From Pseudoalteromonas sp. OOF1S-7 (lineage in GTDB: Bacteria; Pseudomonadota; Gammaproteobacteria; Enterobacterales; Alteromonadaceae): a DNA stretch of 64,000 nucleotides. Under the pieces are notes generated by a model. The model ran no database searches. It was not told the origin of the DNA and saw only the letters and a list, made by a program, of their open reading frames with translations. Shown one piece after another: positions 1 to 8,751 of the stretch (its first letter is position 1; every line of letters begins with the position of its first letter). Location of the stretch: the NCBI RefSeq assembly GCF_022347765.1, contig NZ_JAKRFZ010000005.1:269247-333246 (forward strand). The letters are read 5' to 3'. A program made the position numbers and the translations under genes.

Positions 1-2
1 CA

Positions 3-3000
3 GGGCAAACAACGGCAGCTACCAGTATTGCATATACCGAAACCAAACTGGGTGACGGTTTAAAAGGAACCGCGCATACGCTGAAAATTGGCGATATAGA
101 CGGCGATGGTTTGACAGACGTGTTGCGAAGTAGTTCTCGAGCGACGGCCAATGCAACCTTCGTGCATTATCGCAATACCATGCTGAGTGCCAGTGTTGCC
201 TCTCATAAGCTGACCAAAGTCTCCACAGGCTTTGATGTAGCAACAGATATTAATTACAAGAAAATATCCGACGATGCGGTATACACCCATTTACCGGCGT
301 TTAATACCTTAGGTAAAGTGAATGCGAATTTCTTTTCGCCACAATTTGGTATGTGGCTGGTCAGCAGTGTTTATTCAGATTCCAATGGCAGTGGTTCATC
401 GACTCAGCAAGTGGGTGTTAACTACAAATATTCAGGGTTTAAGATTGATAAGCTGGGTCGGGGTCCGCAAGGGTTTTATGAAATAGAAACCACCGATCCG
501 CAGACCAACATCAAAACCACGACGCGCTATCATCAGAGCTGGCCATTAACGGGTAAACCTCAGTTCACCAAATCTTATGCCGGCGATCAGTTGATCACCC
601 ACGCCACTTCTAGTTGGTGGAGCGCTACCGATAAGCTTGGAGCGTTGTTTGTCTATCTGGGTCATAGTGAAGAAAAAGGCTGGCAGCTAGGCACTGATGG
701 CAGCCGCCGCCCCATCAAACGCATTGTGACATATAACAGTTATGACGTTGGACTGAGTGATAAGTGGGGGAATCTGACCGCCAGCACTACAACAACACAT
801 ATGCCAGAGCAGGGTGAAGATAACTGGACGCCAGCCCATATTACCCATACAGTCAATACCTATTACACTGGTGCCGACTACCTCAGATATGGACGCTTAA
901 AATCAAGTTCTGTAAGGCAAACTCAGGTTGCTAAGCAGGGTCTTTCATATTCCTTATTAACGCGTCAAACCGAGTTTACTTACTACGATAACTTAATGCT
1001 GGAAAGTGAAACTGTTGCACATGAGTGCTCGGGCAGCTCTACTAGCCGCAACGATGTTAATCACTGTGATGCTAGCAACAAGTACACTAAAACCTTGCAT
1101 TACGATGCCTTTGGTAATGTCATACAAACCGATATCACAGCAGGTTCAGAGACCCGCTCCAGCTACACTCAGTATGACAGTACAGGCGAGTTGGTTATCA
1201 GAAAAGCCAATGCACTGAACCAGGCTGTCACATATTTGTACAACGGCGTCAGCAACCCGGATGGACGCATTGTGTCTGTAACGGAGACAAGCCCTAATGG
1301 TGTATCAAAAACACAGTTGCTGAACCAATGGGGAGAAGCGGTAGAGACGCGCTTTGCAGATGACACTTATAAAAGAAGTGAAACCTTATCCTGTGGCAGC
1401 AGCTCGCTGTGTTCATCTGTGAATGGGCACTACTATACTAAATCAACTCAGTCTGGCGTGGTTGCGCAGTATCAGGTATTTGATAGATATGGCCGTAATG
1501 TGCGCAATACCAAAGCACTGGTCGATGGCAGTGTGGCGTATGAAGATATCACCTACGATAAGCACAACAACCCGATCACTAAAACGCTACCGTACAAGCT
1601 CGGAGAGACCAAGTATACGACACGTTTTGAGTATGACGGTTACAACCGCCTGAAAAAAACGACGCTGCCGAGTGGCAAAGCAACAAGCGTGCGTTATCTG
1701 GGTCAGTTAACCCGTACTACTGACATTGGTGGCAGTAATGATGGCTACAGCGCGACCAGCTACAAACGCGATGAGGTGCAGGATGTGCTGGGCAGAACGC
1801 TGTATAAGACAGACCCTTATACGGGTTCTAATCCAGGTATTGTGAACCGTGTCAGATTTGACTATAACGCTTTTGGCGATATCGTTAGTACGACAAATGC
1901 AGTTTACAACACTGCTACCAGAGGGTTTACAAACACCACAACCACAACACACTACGACCGCTATGGCAGAAAAATCAAAGTGGAGGACCCCAGTCGAGGG
2001 ACTTGGCAGTTGTATTACAACGGCTTTGGAGATGTCGTTAAAGAGGTGAACGGTCGCTCTGAAATCAAAGAGATCGACTATACATCGCTTGGTCAGGTGG
2101 CACGCACGGTTCAGCTGGATAAAACAGCATCAGACCGTTCTTTGATCAGTTGTAATGTCTATGGCAACAGCAAATCTGCGCATAATATAGGGAAACTGAC
2201 GGATTCTTATCAGTTCCGCGTGACAGGCTCAGCGGCACGTTGCGAACACTTAATTGCCAATAACACGGCGAGTATCAGTAAGCACTACACTTTTGATGAG
2301 CTTGGTCGCCCTGAAACCAGTGTGACTAAACATGCCGGTGGAGAGTTTAAGACGGTTTCCAGCTATAACAGCCTGGGCCAGTTAAGTCAGATGGCGCTGC
2401 CTAATGGCATGTTTGTGAAGTCGTATTACACCAATGGTCAGCTGCGCAGCAACTATGATGCGGCCACCAATAAGCTGCTGAGTAAAATAGAAAGCGTTGA
2501 TGCACAGGGGCGGGTGACGCAGCAGACCTTTGCAGGCGGAGTTTCCCGGACTCAGTCATTTGAAAAAGACAGTGGCTTTATTGACTCAATTTCTATATCC
2601 AATGCCACCCAGACGCTGTATACCGTAAATTACAAGCATGATATCCGTGGCACAACGCGTCATCGTATCAGTCAATACTATGAACCGGGCGTCGGCAATG
2701 ATTCTTTCACGTTTACAGAAGGGTTTGGCTACGAAAATAATGGCCTGCAGCGCCTGGAAACCCGTACGGTCAGCCATGCCAGCACCCGGTATGGTGTGTC
2801 GTTACGGCTGGCAAACCAAACCTTTGGCTACGATGCATATGGCAATATCAAGACCAATACCAATGTAGGGACATACCACTATACGAATGCCAGCAATCCG
2901 TATCAGTTGACATCCGTCTCAGGTGCAAGCGGTAAGCGCAACTATAGTATGACGTATGATAACCATGGCAATATCACGAATGATGGCCAGCGTCGTTTTT

Positions 3001-4652
3001 ATTACACGCAGTTTGATAAGCCCTATAAGATTACCAAAGACAGTAACACCTACACTGAGTTCAGATACGACGAAGCTGGTCGCCGCTATTACCGCAAAGA
3101 CGTACAGCTGGTGAATGGCAGTTCACAAACGAAACAGGTGTACTACGTTGGTAAGGTGTATGAGTTGATCAAGCAGTCAGGCGGCAAAGACAGCAGTGGC
3201 AGTGCTTTGCCGTCACAAATTGAACATCGCTGGTATGCCGGTGGTGTGGTGATCAGCCAGATTGAAGGCCAGGCACAAAAAACTCAGGTAGCACACAGCG
3301 ATATGCTGGGCTCAACGGTACTGGTAACCAGTGGCAGCGGCAGTGCGATTGCACAGTACATTTACGACCCCTGGGGTAAACAGCAGCGCGTGTATGCGGC
3401 TTCTGAAATGGGCAGCAGCCTGTTACCACTGACACAGATGCGCGCCTTTACCGGGCACGAGCAGGTAGATCAGCTCGACATCATACATATGAACGGGCGC
3501 ATTTATGATGCTAATTTGGGTCGCTTTTTACAGGCCGATCCGTTTGTTCAGTTCCCGGATATAACGCAAAGCCATAACCGCTACAGCTATGTGCTGAATA
3601 ACCCGTTGACCTACAACGATCCCAGCGGTTACTTCCTGAAGAAGTTAATGGAGGTTACGGGACTGACCTCACTGCTTAAAGCCATTGCCAAGATCCCGAT
3701 CCTGGATGCGGCCGTTAGTATTGCCATTGGTTCTTTCGCCCCCTGGGCATTAGTCTTATATCAGGGGTTAAAAACCTACGCAGTCACAGGTAGCTTTGGG
3801 GCTGCGTTAAAATCCGCAAGTATTTCGGCTGTGACCATAGGCTTCTCCATAGCAATTGGCGGTGCATTGCCATTTGATTCGGCGAGCGGGTTATCACTGG
3901 TCAATGTGGCCAATGTGGCTTCTCATGCCATGGTTGGCGGGATAACATCCGTTCTGCAAGGGGGTAAATTTGGTCATGGTTTTGTCAGCTCTATGGTGAC
4001 GGCGAGCATGAAAGGGTTTATGAACCCTAAAACGGGTACTTTTGCTGATGCAGTGAGAAGAACGGTGATTGCGGGTGCTGTTGGTGGGACTATGTCTGAA
4101 CTGACAGGTGGCAAGTTTGCCAATGGTGCGGTCACATCTGCCATGCAGTGGTGGTATAATGCAGAGGAGGGTGGGGAGTTTGTTGAAAAGCGACCAAGTT
4201 ACTCAGAGATGGAAAAAAATTACCCCCATGGCTCGGCTCAAGAGGTTTTTGAATCTGTTGGTGGTAAAGTTGCAGTAAATGGCAGTATTCCTGTCGAGGA
4301 AGGCGGGTGGGCAAACTCATGTACTGTTCGAATATCTGTATGTTTGAATGCCAGCGGAGCAGATATTCCGTTCATGTCAGGTGAAACCAGCTCCGGTTCA
4401 AATGGAAAGTGGCACATGTTTAGGGTTAGAACGCTAGAACGTTACTTGACAAACAATTGGGGGCCCCCTGATGTACTTAGTACAAACGCAGCTGATTTTT
4501 CAGGTCAAAAAGGAATACTAATATTTGATACAACGGGAACATGGTCAGATGCTTCTGGGCATGCAACTTTGTGGAATGGAAATAGCACAGTTGATGGAAC
4601 AAATTATTTTAATAGTTCTTCTAGAGTGTTACTTTGGACTTTGCCTGATTAA
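3..4652 (+). CDS. RHS-repeat polymorphic toxin with C-terminal Tae4-type amidase domain (5' truncated by window)
   Basis: The reading frame is open to the window edge, so the gene starts upstream. About 1549 residues are visible. The first visible segment carries an FG-GAP/VCBS calcium-loop motif (GDIDGDGLTD). Dozens of YD repeats (forms such as YDAFGN, YDGYNR, YDRYGR) follow, and then the RHS-associated core ending NNPLTYNDPSGYF near visible residue 1209. After a hydrophobic Gly/Ala-rich linker, the last ~150 residues match the Tae4 family: NSC-T-V-R-I-S with catalytic Cys at codon 4320-4322, FRVRTLERYLT, GQKGILIF, and SGHATLWNG with catalytic His at codon 4560-4562. Tae4 enzymes cleave gamma-D-Glu-mDAP bonds in peptidoglycan. 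RHS shells encapsulate and deliver C-terminal toxins. The adjacent exported protein is the probable immunity factor. Delivery route is not visible here. Confidence 0.9.
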   Translation, partial: GQTTAATSIAYTETKLGDGLKGTAHTLKIGDIDGDGLTDVLRSSSRATANATFVHYRNTMLSASVASHKLTKVSTGFDVATDINYKKISDDAVYTHLPAFNTLGKVNANFFSPQFGMWLVSSVYSDSNGSGSSTQQVGVNYKYSGFKIDKLGRGPQGFYEIETTDPQTNIKTTTRYHQSWPLTGKPQFTKSYAGDQLITHATSSWWSATDKLGALFVYLGHSEEKGWQLGTDGSRRPIKRIVTYNSYDVGLSDKWGNLTASTTTTHMPEQGEDNWTPAHITHTVNTYYTGADYLRYGRLKSSSVRQTQVAKQGLSYSLLTRQTEFTYYDNLMLESETVAHECSGSSTSRNDVNHCDASNKYTKTLHYDAFGNVIQTDITAGSETRSSYTQYDSTGELVIRKANALNQAVTYLYNGVSNPDGRIVSVTETSPNGVSKTQLLNQWGEAVETRFADDTYKRSETLSCGSSSLCSSVNGHYYTKSTQSGVVAQYQVFDRYGRNVRNTKALVDGSVAYEDITYDKHNNPITKTLPYKLGETKYTTRFEYDGYNRLKKTTLPSGKATSVRYLGQLTRTTDIGGSNDGYSATSYKRDEVQDVLGRTLYKTDPYTGSNPGIVNRVRFDYNAFGDIVSTTNAVYNTATRGFTNTTTTTHYDRYGRKIKVEDPSRGTWQLYYNGFGDVVKEVNGRSEIKEIDYTSLGQVARTVQLDKTASDRSLISCNVYGNSKSAHNIGKLTDSYQFRVTGSAARCEHLIANNTASISKHYTFDELGRPETSVTKHAGGEFKTVSSYNSLGQLSQMALPNGMFVKSYYTNGQLRSNYDAATNKLLSKIESVDAQGRVTQQTFAGGVSRTQSFEKDSGFIDSISISNATQTLYTVNYKHDIRGTTRHRISQYYEPGVGNDSFTFTEGFGYENNGLQRLETRTVSHASTRYGVSLRLANQTFGYDAYGNIKTNTNVGTYHYTNASNPYQLTSVSGASGKRNYSMTYDNHGNITNDGQRRFYYTQFDKPYKITKDSNTYTEFRYDEAGRRYYRKDVQLVNGSSQTKQVYYVGKVYELIKQSGGKDSSGSALPSQIEHRWYAGGVVISQIEGQAQKTQVAHSDMLGSTVLVTSGSGSAIAQYIYDPWGKQQRVYAASEMGSSLLPLTQMRAFTGHEQVDQLDIIHMNGRIYDANLGRFLQADPFVQFPDITQSHNRYSYVLNNPLTYNDPSGYFLKKLMEVTGLTSLLKAIAKIPILDAAVSIAIGSFAPWALVLYQGLKTYAVTGSFGAALKSASISAVTIGFSIAIGGALPFDSASGLSLVNVANVASHAMVGGITSVLQGGKFGHGFVSSMVTASMKGFMNPKTGTFADAVRRTVIAGAVGGTMSELTGGKFANGAVTSAMQWWYNAEEGGEFVEKRPSYSEMEKNYPHGSAQEVFESVGGKVAVNGSIPVEEGGWANSCTVRISVCLNASGADIPFMSGETSSGSNGKWHMFRVRTLERYLTNNWGPPDVLSTNAADFSGQKGILIFDTTGTWSDASGHATLWNGNSTVDGTNYFNSSSRVLLWTLPD

Positions 4653-4666
4653 TGCGAGATAAATCT

Positions 4667-5305
4667 ATGAGTATTATTAGATTGATAAAATTAAAGAAAT
4701 TTTTTTTGTTTCTATGTGTATTGTCAGGTTCCAGTATTGTCAATGCAAATGATATTTTAAAGAAAACTTATAATCCGGCTCTAGGGCAAACTAATTATAG
4801 TATTGAAACTGAACAATGCATGGTGGCTGTCATTGCATTTGATAAAGGTGGTATTAATGAAAATACTTTACGTATTAAAAGAAGGTGTGATCTAGGAGTT
4901 TCTATTGAATCTGGGCTGTTAGCGATAGTATTTTCCGAGATGAAAGTTGAGAATAAACTTAATGGGATAGATTCTATTTCTTGGGGGGCAATTCAATCTA
5001 CCGAACTGCAAGAAAGGCTCGCAAGGAGTTCAATAGAATCACCTATTTGGTTAACACGAATTAAAGATAGCAAGGGAAAAGCATTTCCTAAAAATATTCC
5101 TGAAGTTAGAGATATTTTAAATGATGGTTTGGTATTTAAAGAGTTAGTGAGTGTATTATGTGCAATGGGTTATAGCTTGTCAGTTAAGACTGTAGAGGGT
5201 ATTTTGGTAGGGCTGGCTTCAAGTCACATTGAAAGCTTCGACAATCAGAGTGATATCGTTGTGCCTTACTCCGCCAATGTTTGGTTTGAGCTTGGGAGGC
5301 AGTAG
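4667..5305 (+). CDS. Putative exported immunity protein for the RHS-Tae4 toxin
   Basis: 212 residues from the ATG at 4667. An alternative ATG at 4652 overlaps the toxin stop codon (TAATG) and would add five residues. The N-terminus is a clear signal peptide: basic IRLIKLKK, hydrophobic FFLFLCVLSGSSIV, then a likely cleavage after NA, so the product should be periplasmic. That fits protection against a peptidoglycan amidase. The gene is markedly more AT-rich than the RHS gene, typical of mobile toxin-immunity cassettes. The sequence does not obviously resemble the small helical Tai4 proteins known to me, so immunity function rests on position, export and overlap with the toxin gene. Two Cys in the mature N-terminal third (TEQCMV, KRRCDL) might form a disulfide. 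Confidence 0.7.
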   Translation: MSIIRLIKLKKFFLFLCVLSGSSIVNANDILKKTYNPALGQTNYSIETEQCMVAVIAFDKGGINENTLRIKRRCDLGVSIESGLLAIVFSEMKVENKLNGIDSISWGAIQSTELQERLARSSIESPIWLTRIKDSKGKAFPKNIPEVRDILNDGLVFKELVSVLCAMGYSLSVKTVEGILVGLASSHIESFDNQSDIVVPYSANVWFELGRQ

Positions 5306-5435
5306 CTTGTAAGGAGTTTGGAGAGGCATCCATTCAAAGGGCATTTTTTGTGAGACATTCACCTAATTTGGGTTTCTAGCTATTTAGATGTCTAGGTGCT
5401 TTTTCAGGGAGTCAAATAGAATATCCACTCCAAAT

Positions 5436-5458
5436 CTGGCGTGCTTTTGGTACGCCAG
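5436..5458. repeat. REP-like imperfect palindrome
   Basis: CTGGCGT at 5436-5442 pairs with ACGCCAG at 5452-5458 around a short T-rich loop. It shares the GGCGT/ACGCC stem with the 61-bp repeat downstream and is followed by a similar CATTTAGG tail. Probably an older relative of the same REP family. Confidence 0.6.
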
Positions 5459-5529
5459 CTACATTTAGGCTTGAGCAAATTTAAGGTGATATGCATTGAA
5501 AACTGGCGCACAGAGTGAAAAGTTACATA

Positions 5530-5590
5530 AAGTTACATGGACAGCCACCTAAAGTGGCGTACGTAAGGTACGCCGTCTACCTTTAGGTAA
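5530..5590. repeat. REP-like nested palindrome, copy 1 of a perfect 61-bp direct repeat
   Basis: The inner stem is GGCGTAC / GTACGCC with loop GTAAG (5556-5574). The outer arms are ACCTAAAG and CTTTAGGT. An identical copy lies at 6526-6586, so the two bracket the truncated RHS copy. Position beside a RAYT gene suggests this is the element that transposase acts on. Confidence 0.8.
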
Positions 5591-5670
5591 AAAACATTGA
5601 AGACATCCACCCTAAATTGGCGCTTGAATGATAGGGCTGGACAGTTTGGGGTGGGCGTCTTCGCAACTTT

Positions 5671-6582
5671 ATCAGCCAGGTTGAAGGGCTGGCACAAAAA
5701 ACTCAGGTAGCACACAGCGATATGCTGGGCTCAACGGTACTGGTAACCAGTGGCAGCGGCAGTGCGATTGCACAGTACATTTACGACCCCTGGGGTAAAC
5801 AGCAGCGCGTGTATACGGCTTCTGAAATGGGCAGCAGCCTGTTACCACTGACACAGATGCGCGCCTTTACCGGGCACGAGCAGGTAGATCAGCTCGACAT
5901 CATACATATGAACGGGCGCATTTATGATGCTAATTTGGGTCGCTTCTTACAGGCCGATCCGTTTGTTCAGTTCCCGGATATAACGCAAAGCCATAACCGC
6001 TACAGCTATGTGCTGAATAACCCGTTGACCTACAACGATCCCAGCGGTTACTTCCTGAAGAAGTTAATGGAGGTTACGGGACTGACCTCACTGCTTAAAG
6101 CCATTGCCAAGATCCCGATCCTGGATGCGGCCGTTAGTATTGCCATTGGTTCTTTCGCCCCCTGGGCATTAGTCTTATATCAGGGGTTAAAAACCTACGC
6201 AGTCACAGGTAGCTTTGGGGCCGCGTTAAAATCCGCAAGTATTTCGGCTGTGACCATAGGCTTCTCCATAGCAATTGGCGGTGCATTGCCATTTGATTCG
6301 GCGAGCGGGTTATCACTGGTCAATGTGGCCAATGTGGCTTCTCATGCCATGGTTGGCGGGATCACCTCTGTTCTGCAAGGGGGTAAATTTGGTCATGGTT
6401 TTGTCAGCTCTATGGTGACAGCCAGCATGAAAGGGTTTATGAAACCGCAAACAGGAGCTTTTGCTGATGCAGTGAGAAGAACGGTGATTGCGGGTGCTGT
6501 TGGTGGGACTATGTCTGGGTTGAGCAAGTTACATGGACAGCCACCTAAAGTGGCGTACGTAAGGTACGCCGTCTACCTTTAG
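5671..6582 (+). pseudogene. Truncated second copy of the RHS core, toxin tip lost
   Basis: From 5671 to about 6517 the sequence is nearly identical to 3252-4098 of the upstream RHS gene, at a constant offset of 2419. It encodes the same core (ADPFVQF ... NDPSGYF) and the same hydrophobic linker. The few differences cluster near the 3' end (NPKTGTF becomes KPQTGAF). Homology stops just before the Tae4 domain. The frame then runs into the 61-bp REP-like palindrome and ends there, giving a meaningless tail. The 5' end is also cut: homology begins abruptly at the codons for ISQ, and a stop lies 37 bases upstream. No ribosome-binding site was found at the internal ATG 5722. This looks like an orphan RHS cassette whose toxin tip was deleted. 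Confidence 0.8.
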
Positions 6583-6586
6583 GTAA
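6526..6586. repeat. REP-like nested palindrome, copy 2 of a perfect 61-bp direct repeat
   Basis: Identical over 61 bases to 5530-5590 (offset 996). It sits at the broken 3' end of the truncated RHS copy and 27 bases before the transposase start codon, which is the usual kind of position for a REP next to its RAYT gene. Confidence 0.85.
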
Positions 6587-6613
6587 TACTCAATGGATTG
6601 AGGGTGACAAATT

Positions 6614-7585
6614 ATGCCAATGGCAAGGAAGAGACAGGTCAGCTTATCAGACACTAAGTACTACCACTGCATATCCCGGTGTGTTCGCCGGGCATTTCTG
6701 TGCGGCAAAGACCGTGTAACGGGCAAGTCTTATGAACATCGTCGAGATTGGGTTGAGGAAAAATTGCTGACCCTTGCGAAGGTGTTTTGCATCGATGTGT
6801 GTGGCTACGCGGTTATGAGCAATCATACGCACATTGTGCTGTATGTGGATGATAAAAAAGCACAAAGGATATCAGACAGAGCAATAGTTCTTCGCTGGCA
6901 TAAGTTGTTTAAGGGCAACTGGTTGACGCACAAATTCATTAGTGGTGATGAGCTGAGCGCATCCGAGCATAGTATGCTGGCAGCTGATATAGCTGAATTC
7001 AGATCCCGTCTTGCGAGCATCAGCTGGTTTATGCGGGTGCTTAATGAAGACATTGCTCGCAGAGCCAATAAAGAAGATGGTTGCACAGGTCGATTTTGGG
7101 AAGGAAGATTCAAGTCACAGGCTTTATTGGATGAAGCGGCACTGGCAGCATGCCTGGCTTATGTTGACCTGAACCCAGTCAGAGCCCAAATGGCAGATAC
7201 ACCGGAAACGTCAGACTACACCAGCATTAAAAAGCGTATTGAGCATGCACAGCAAGGTAAGCAACCCAAAAGCTTACTGCGTTTTGCTGGTAATCCAGGA
7301 CAGCACAAGCCCAAAGGACTGCCGTTTGAGCTGACTTATTATATTCAACTGGTTGAGTTAACAGGCCGAAGCATGCGTGCAGATAAGCAGGGTTATATCA
7401 GCGATAGTCAGCCACTGCTGACACGATTGCAAATAGAGCCAGACAACTGGCTCAAACTGACTACGCAGTTTACAAAGGTCTTTCATGGTGCAGTGGGGCG
7501 AAAGCAAGCGATGACAGATTACTGTGAACATCTTCATAAAAGGCGACGAGCCAACTTGACTCAGTGCGAGCGGTTGCTGGGCTAA
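6614..7585 (+). CDS. REP-associated tyrosine transposase (RAYT, IS200-like Y1 family)
   Basis: 323 residues. The start ATG at 6614 follows TTGAGGGTG. A second in-frame ATG lies two codons on. The N-terminal region has the TKYYHCISRCVRRAFLCG block typical of the family. The HUH metal-binding motif is NHTHIVL at about residue 70. The C-terminal half has GRFWEGRFKSQ and AYVDLNPVRA, conserved in RAYT/DUF1568 proteins; the Tyr of AYVDLNP is the likely nucleophile. Known family role: single-strand cleavage and mobilisation of REP/BIME palindromes. The gene appears intact. It lies between a 61-bp REP-like palindrome and a non-coding stretch with no matching palindrome, so whether it is itself mobile cannot be decided here. 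Confidence 0.88.
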   Translation: MPMARKRQVSLSDTKYYHCISRCVRRAFLCGKDRVTGKSYEHRRDWVEEKLLTLAKVFCIDVCGYAVMSNHTHIVLYVDDKKAQRISDRAIVLRWHKLFKGNWLTHKFISGDELSASEHSMLAADIAEFRSRLASISWFMRVLNEDIARRANKEDGCTGRFWEGRFKSQALLDEAALAACLAYVDLNPVRAQMADTPETSDYTSIKKRIEHAQQGKQPKSLLRFAGNPGQHKPKGLPFELTYYIQLVELTGRSMRADKQGYISDSQPLLTRLQIEPDNWLKLTTQFTKVFHGAVGRKQAMTDYCEHLHKRRRANLTQCERLLG

Positions 7586-7588
7586 CAT

Positions 7589-7987
7589 GAATTAGTTCCG
7601 ACCAGACCTGACATTTCGATTTTTCCAGGCTCAGGCTTGGGTGCGAACTCGTATTGTCCGAATCTGATTATTCTTCAGTATTTCATAGTTAAACTTACAA
7701 GTTCCACTATCGGAAGCTTATAGAAAGCGTAACATTCAATAGCCTTGCATTGCGACTTTGAGCCTGCCCACAATAGATGTGTGAATTTACTGGTGGGTGT
7801 CACTTAAAACTCTTTTATAGCCTTGCATTGTGACTTTGAACCTGCCCACAATAGATGTGTGAATTTACTGGTGGGTGTCACTTAAAACTCTTTTCTTGGC
7901 TGTATTCTTGAGCGTTTTTAGTATGTTTCTTCAAGCCGTATCTGGCTTAGTTTCCACTTTAATATGAATGATGACGCCTGATTTAGC
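7589..7987. other. Non-coding stretch after the transposase
   Basis: About 400 bases without a supportable gene. The only structure is the 78-bp tandem duplication at 7740-7895. The GNAT gene ends at 7988 on the other strand. I see no convincing terminator. Confidence 0.6.
7740..7895. repeat. Tandem duplication of a 78-bp unit
   Basis: Unit 1 is 7740-7817 and unit 2 is 7818-7895. They start TAGCCTTGCATTG and differ at only a few positions (GCGACTTTGAGCC versus GTGACTTTGAACC). No ORF runs through both. Function unknown. Confidence 0.9.
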
Positions 7988-8506
7988 TTACTGAAGCTGT
8001 TTAAAATAATAGCTGGTGGCATACAGATTTCCTTGTTGATCACTCACAAAATGGGGGATCTCTCCACTTTTGGTAAAGCCAACGGCCTGATAAAACTGTT
8101 CCGACTTATCACCACTTTGCGTATCCAACACTAAGAGTCTAATTCCCAGCTGACTGGCATAGGCTTCAAGGTGATGCATCAGTATTTGGGCGATGCCCTG
8201 GCGTTGATAGTCCGGATGTACCAGTAACTTTTCCACTTCTGCACGATGCTGTCCGTTTTGTTTCTGACAGGGTACCAGTTGTACCGAGGCAACTAACTGT
8301 TGATCTATCAATGCGCCCAGCAAGACTCGTGTGTTGCCTAACAGCTCAGTGTTCACCTGAGACCAGTAGTTGACCATCTGAGAACCTGAGATTGGGTGGT
8401 AGAACCCCAAGGAAGCACCCTGAGCGACACAGGCTTGCAATTGCCAGGCAAGTGCTTGCTGCAACATCGGGGTGATCTCGGCAAGGGGCTCAATTATGAG
8501 TGACAT
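7988..8506 (-). CDS. GNAT-family N-acetyltransferase
   Basis: 172 residues, starting at ATG 8506 preceded by GGAG at seven bases. The acetyl-CoA binding motif A is clear: VEKLLVHPDYQRQGIAQILM-type with Q-R-Q-G-I-A. It is followed by LLVLDTQSGDKSEQFYQAVGF, the usual beta5/alpha4 segment. The family transfers acetyl groups from acetyl-CoA to amines. The substrate cannot be read from sequence. The start lies inside the end of the upstream HTH gene (17-base overlap), so the two are translationally linked and transcribed together with a 33-aa ORF. A regulator paired with an acetyltransferase suggests a self-contained stress or resistance module, but that is inference. Confidence 0.88.
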   Translation of the reverse strand: MSLIIEPLAEITPMLQQALAWQLQACVAQGASLGFYHPISGSQMVNYWSQVNTELLGNTRVLLGALIDQQLVASVQLVPCQKQNGQHRAEVEKLLVHPDYQRQGIAQILMHHLEAYASQLGIRLLVLDTQSGDKSEQFYQAVGFTKSGEIPHFVSDQQGNLYATSYYFKQLQ

Positions 8507-8750
8507 AATCAGGCTCCTTCATCCCTGCTAATTCTTCACGGATCTGGCGTAGCTGAGATTCCAGTCTCTGTTTTTGTTGTACAAGCAGCGAATAGCGAGA
8601 TTGCGGCTGCTTGCGCCGCAGCGCCGCATAAAGTGTGCGCTGTGATAAGGCAAACTGACTGGCTGCTTCATGAATGGTCAGTTGCTGGCTTTGTACCATA
8701 TGCACCGCACGCAGCACACTGGGGTGAGTGGAAGAGAGTTTGGCGGCCAT
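8490..8750 (-). CDS. Small helix-turn-helix protein
   Basis: 86 residues. The segment LTIHEAASQFALSQRTLYAALRRK (about residues 24-47) has the spacing of a Psq/Fis-like helix-turn-helix. The second half (VQQKQRLESQLRQIREELAG) is a short coiled coil that could mediate dimerisation. ATG 8750 is separated by one base from the stop of a 33-codon ORF and has no strong ribosome-binding site of its own, suggesting coupled translation. Its 3' end overlaps the GNAT gene by 17 bases. Likely a local transcription regulator. Target unknown. Confidence 0.7.
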   Translation of the reverse strand: MAAKLSSTHPSVLRAVHMVQSQQLTIHEAASQFALSQRTLYAALRRKQPQSRYSLLVQQKQRLESQLRQIREELAGMKEPDYVTHN

Positions 8751-8751
8751 G

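Larger units (their letters stand above)
5306..5670. other. Non-coding stretch with several decayed REP-like palindromes
   Basis: No credible gene. At least four related fragments with a TGGCG core occur near 5437, 5504, 5555 and 5619. Two of them form full hairpins and are listed separately. Stops close the frame leading into the truncated RHS copy (TAG at 5632). Confidence 0.6.

Noticed and set aside
5722..6582. Intact 286-residue RHS gene starting at the internal ATG
   Set aside because: The ATG is inside the duplicated core, homology extends upstream of it, there is no ribosome-binding site, and the tail is read from a palindrome. Better treated as a truncated copy.
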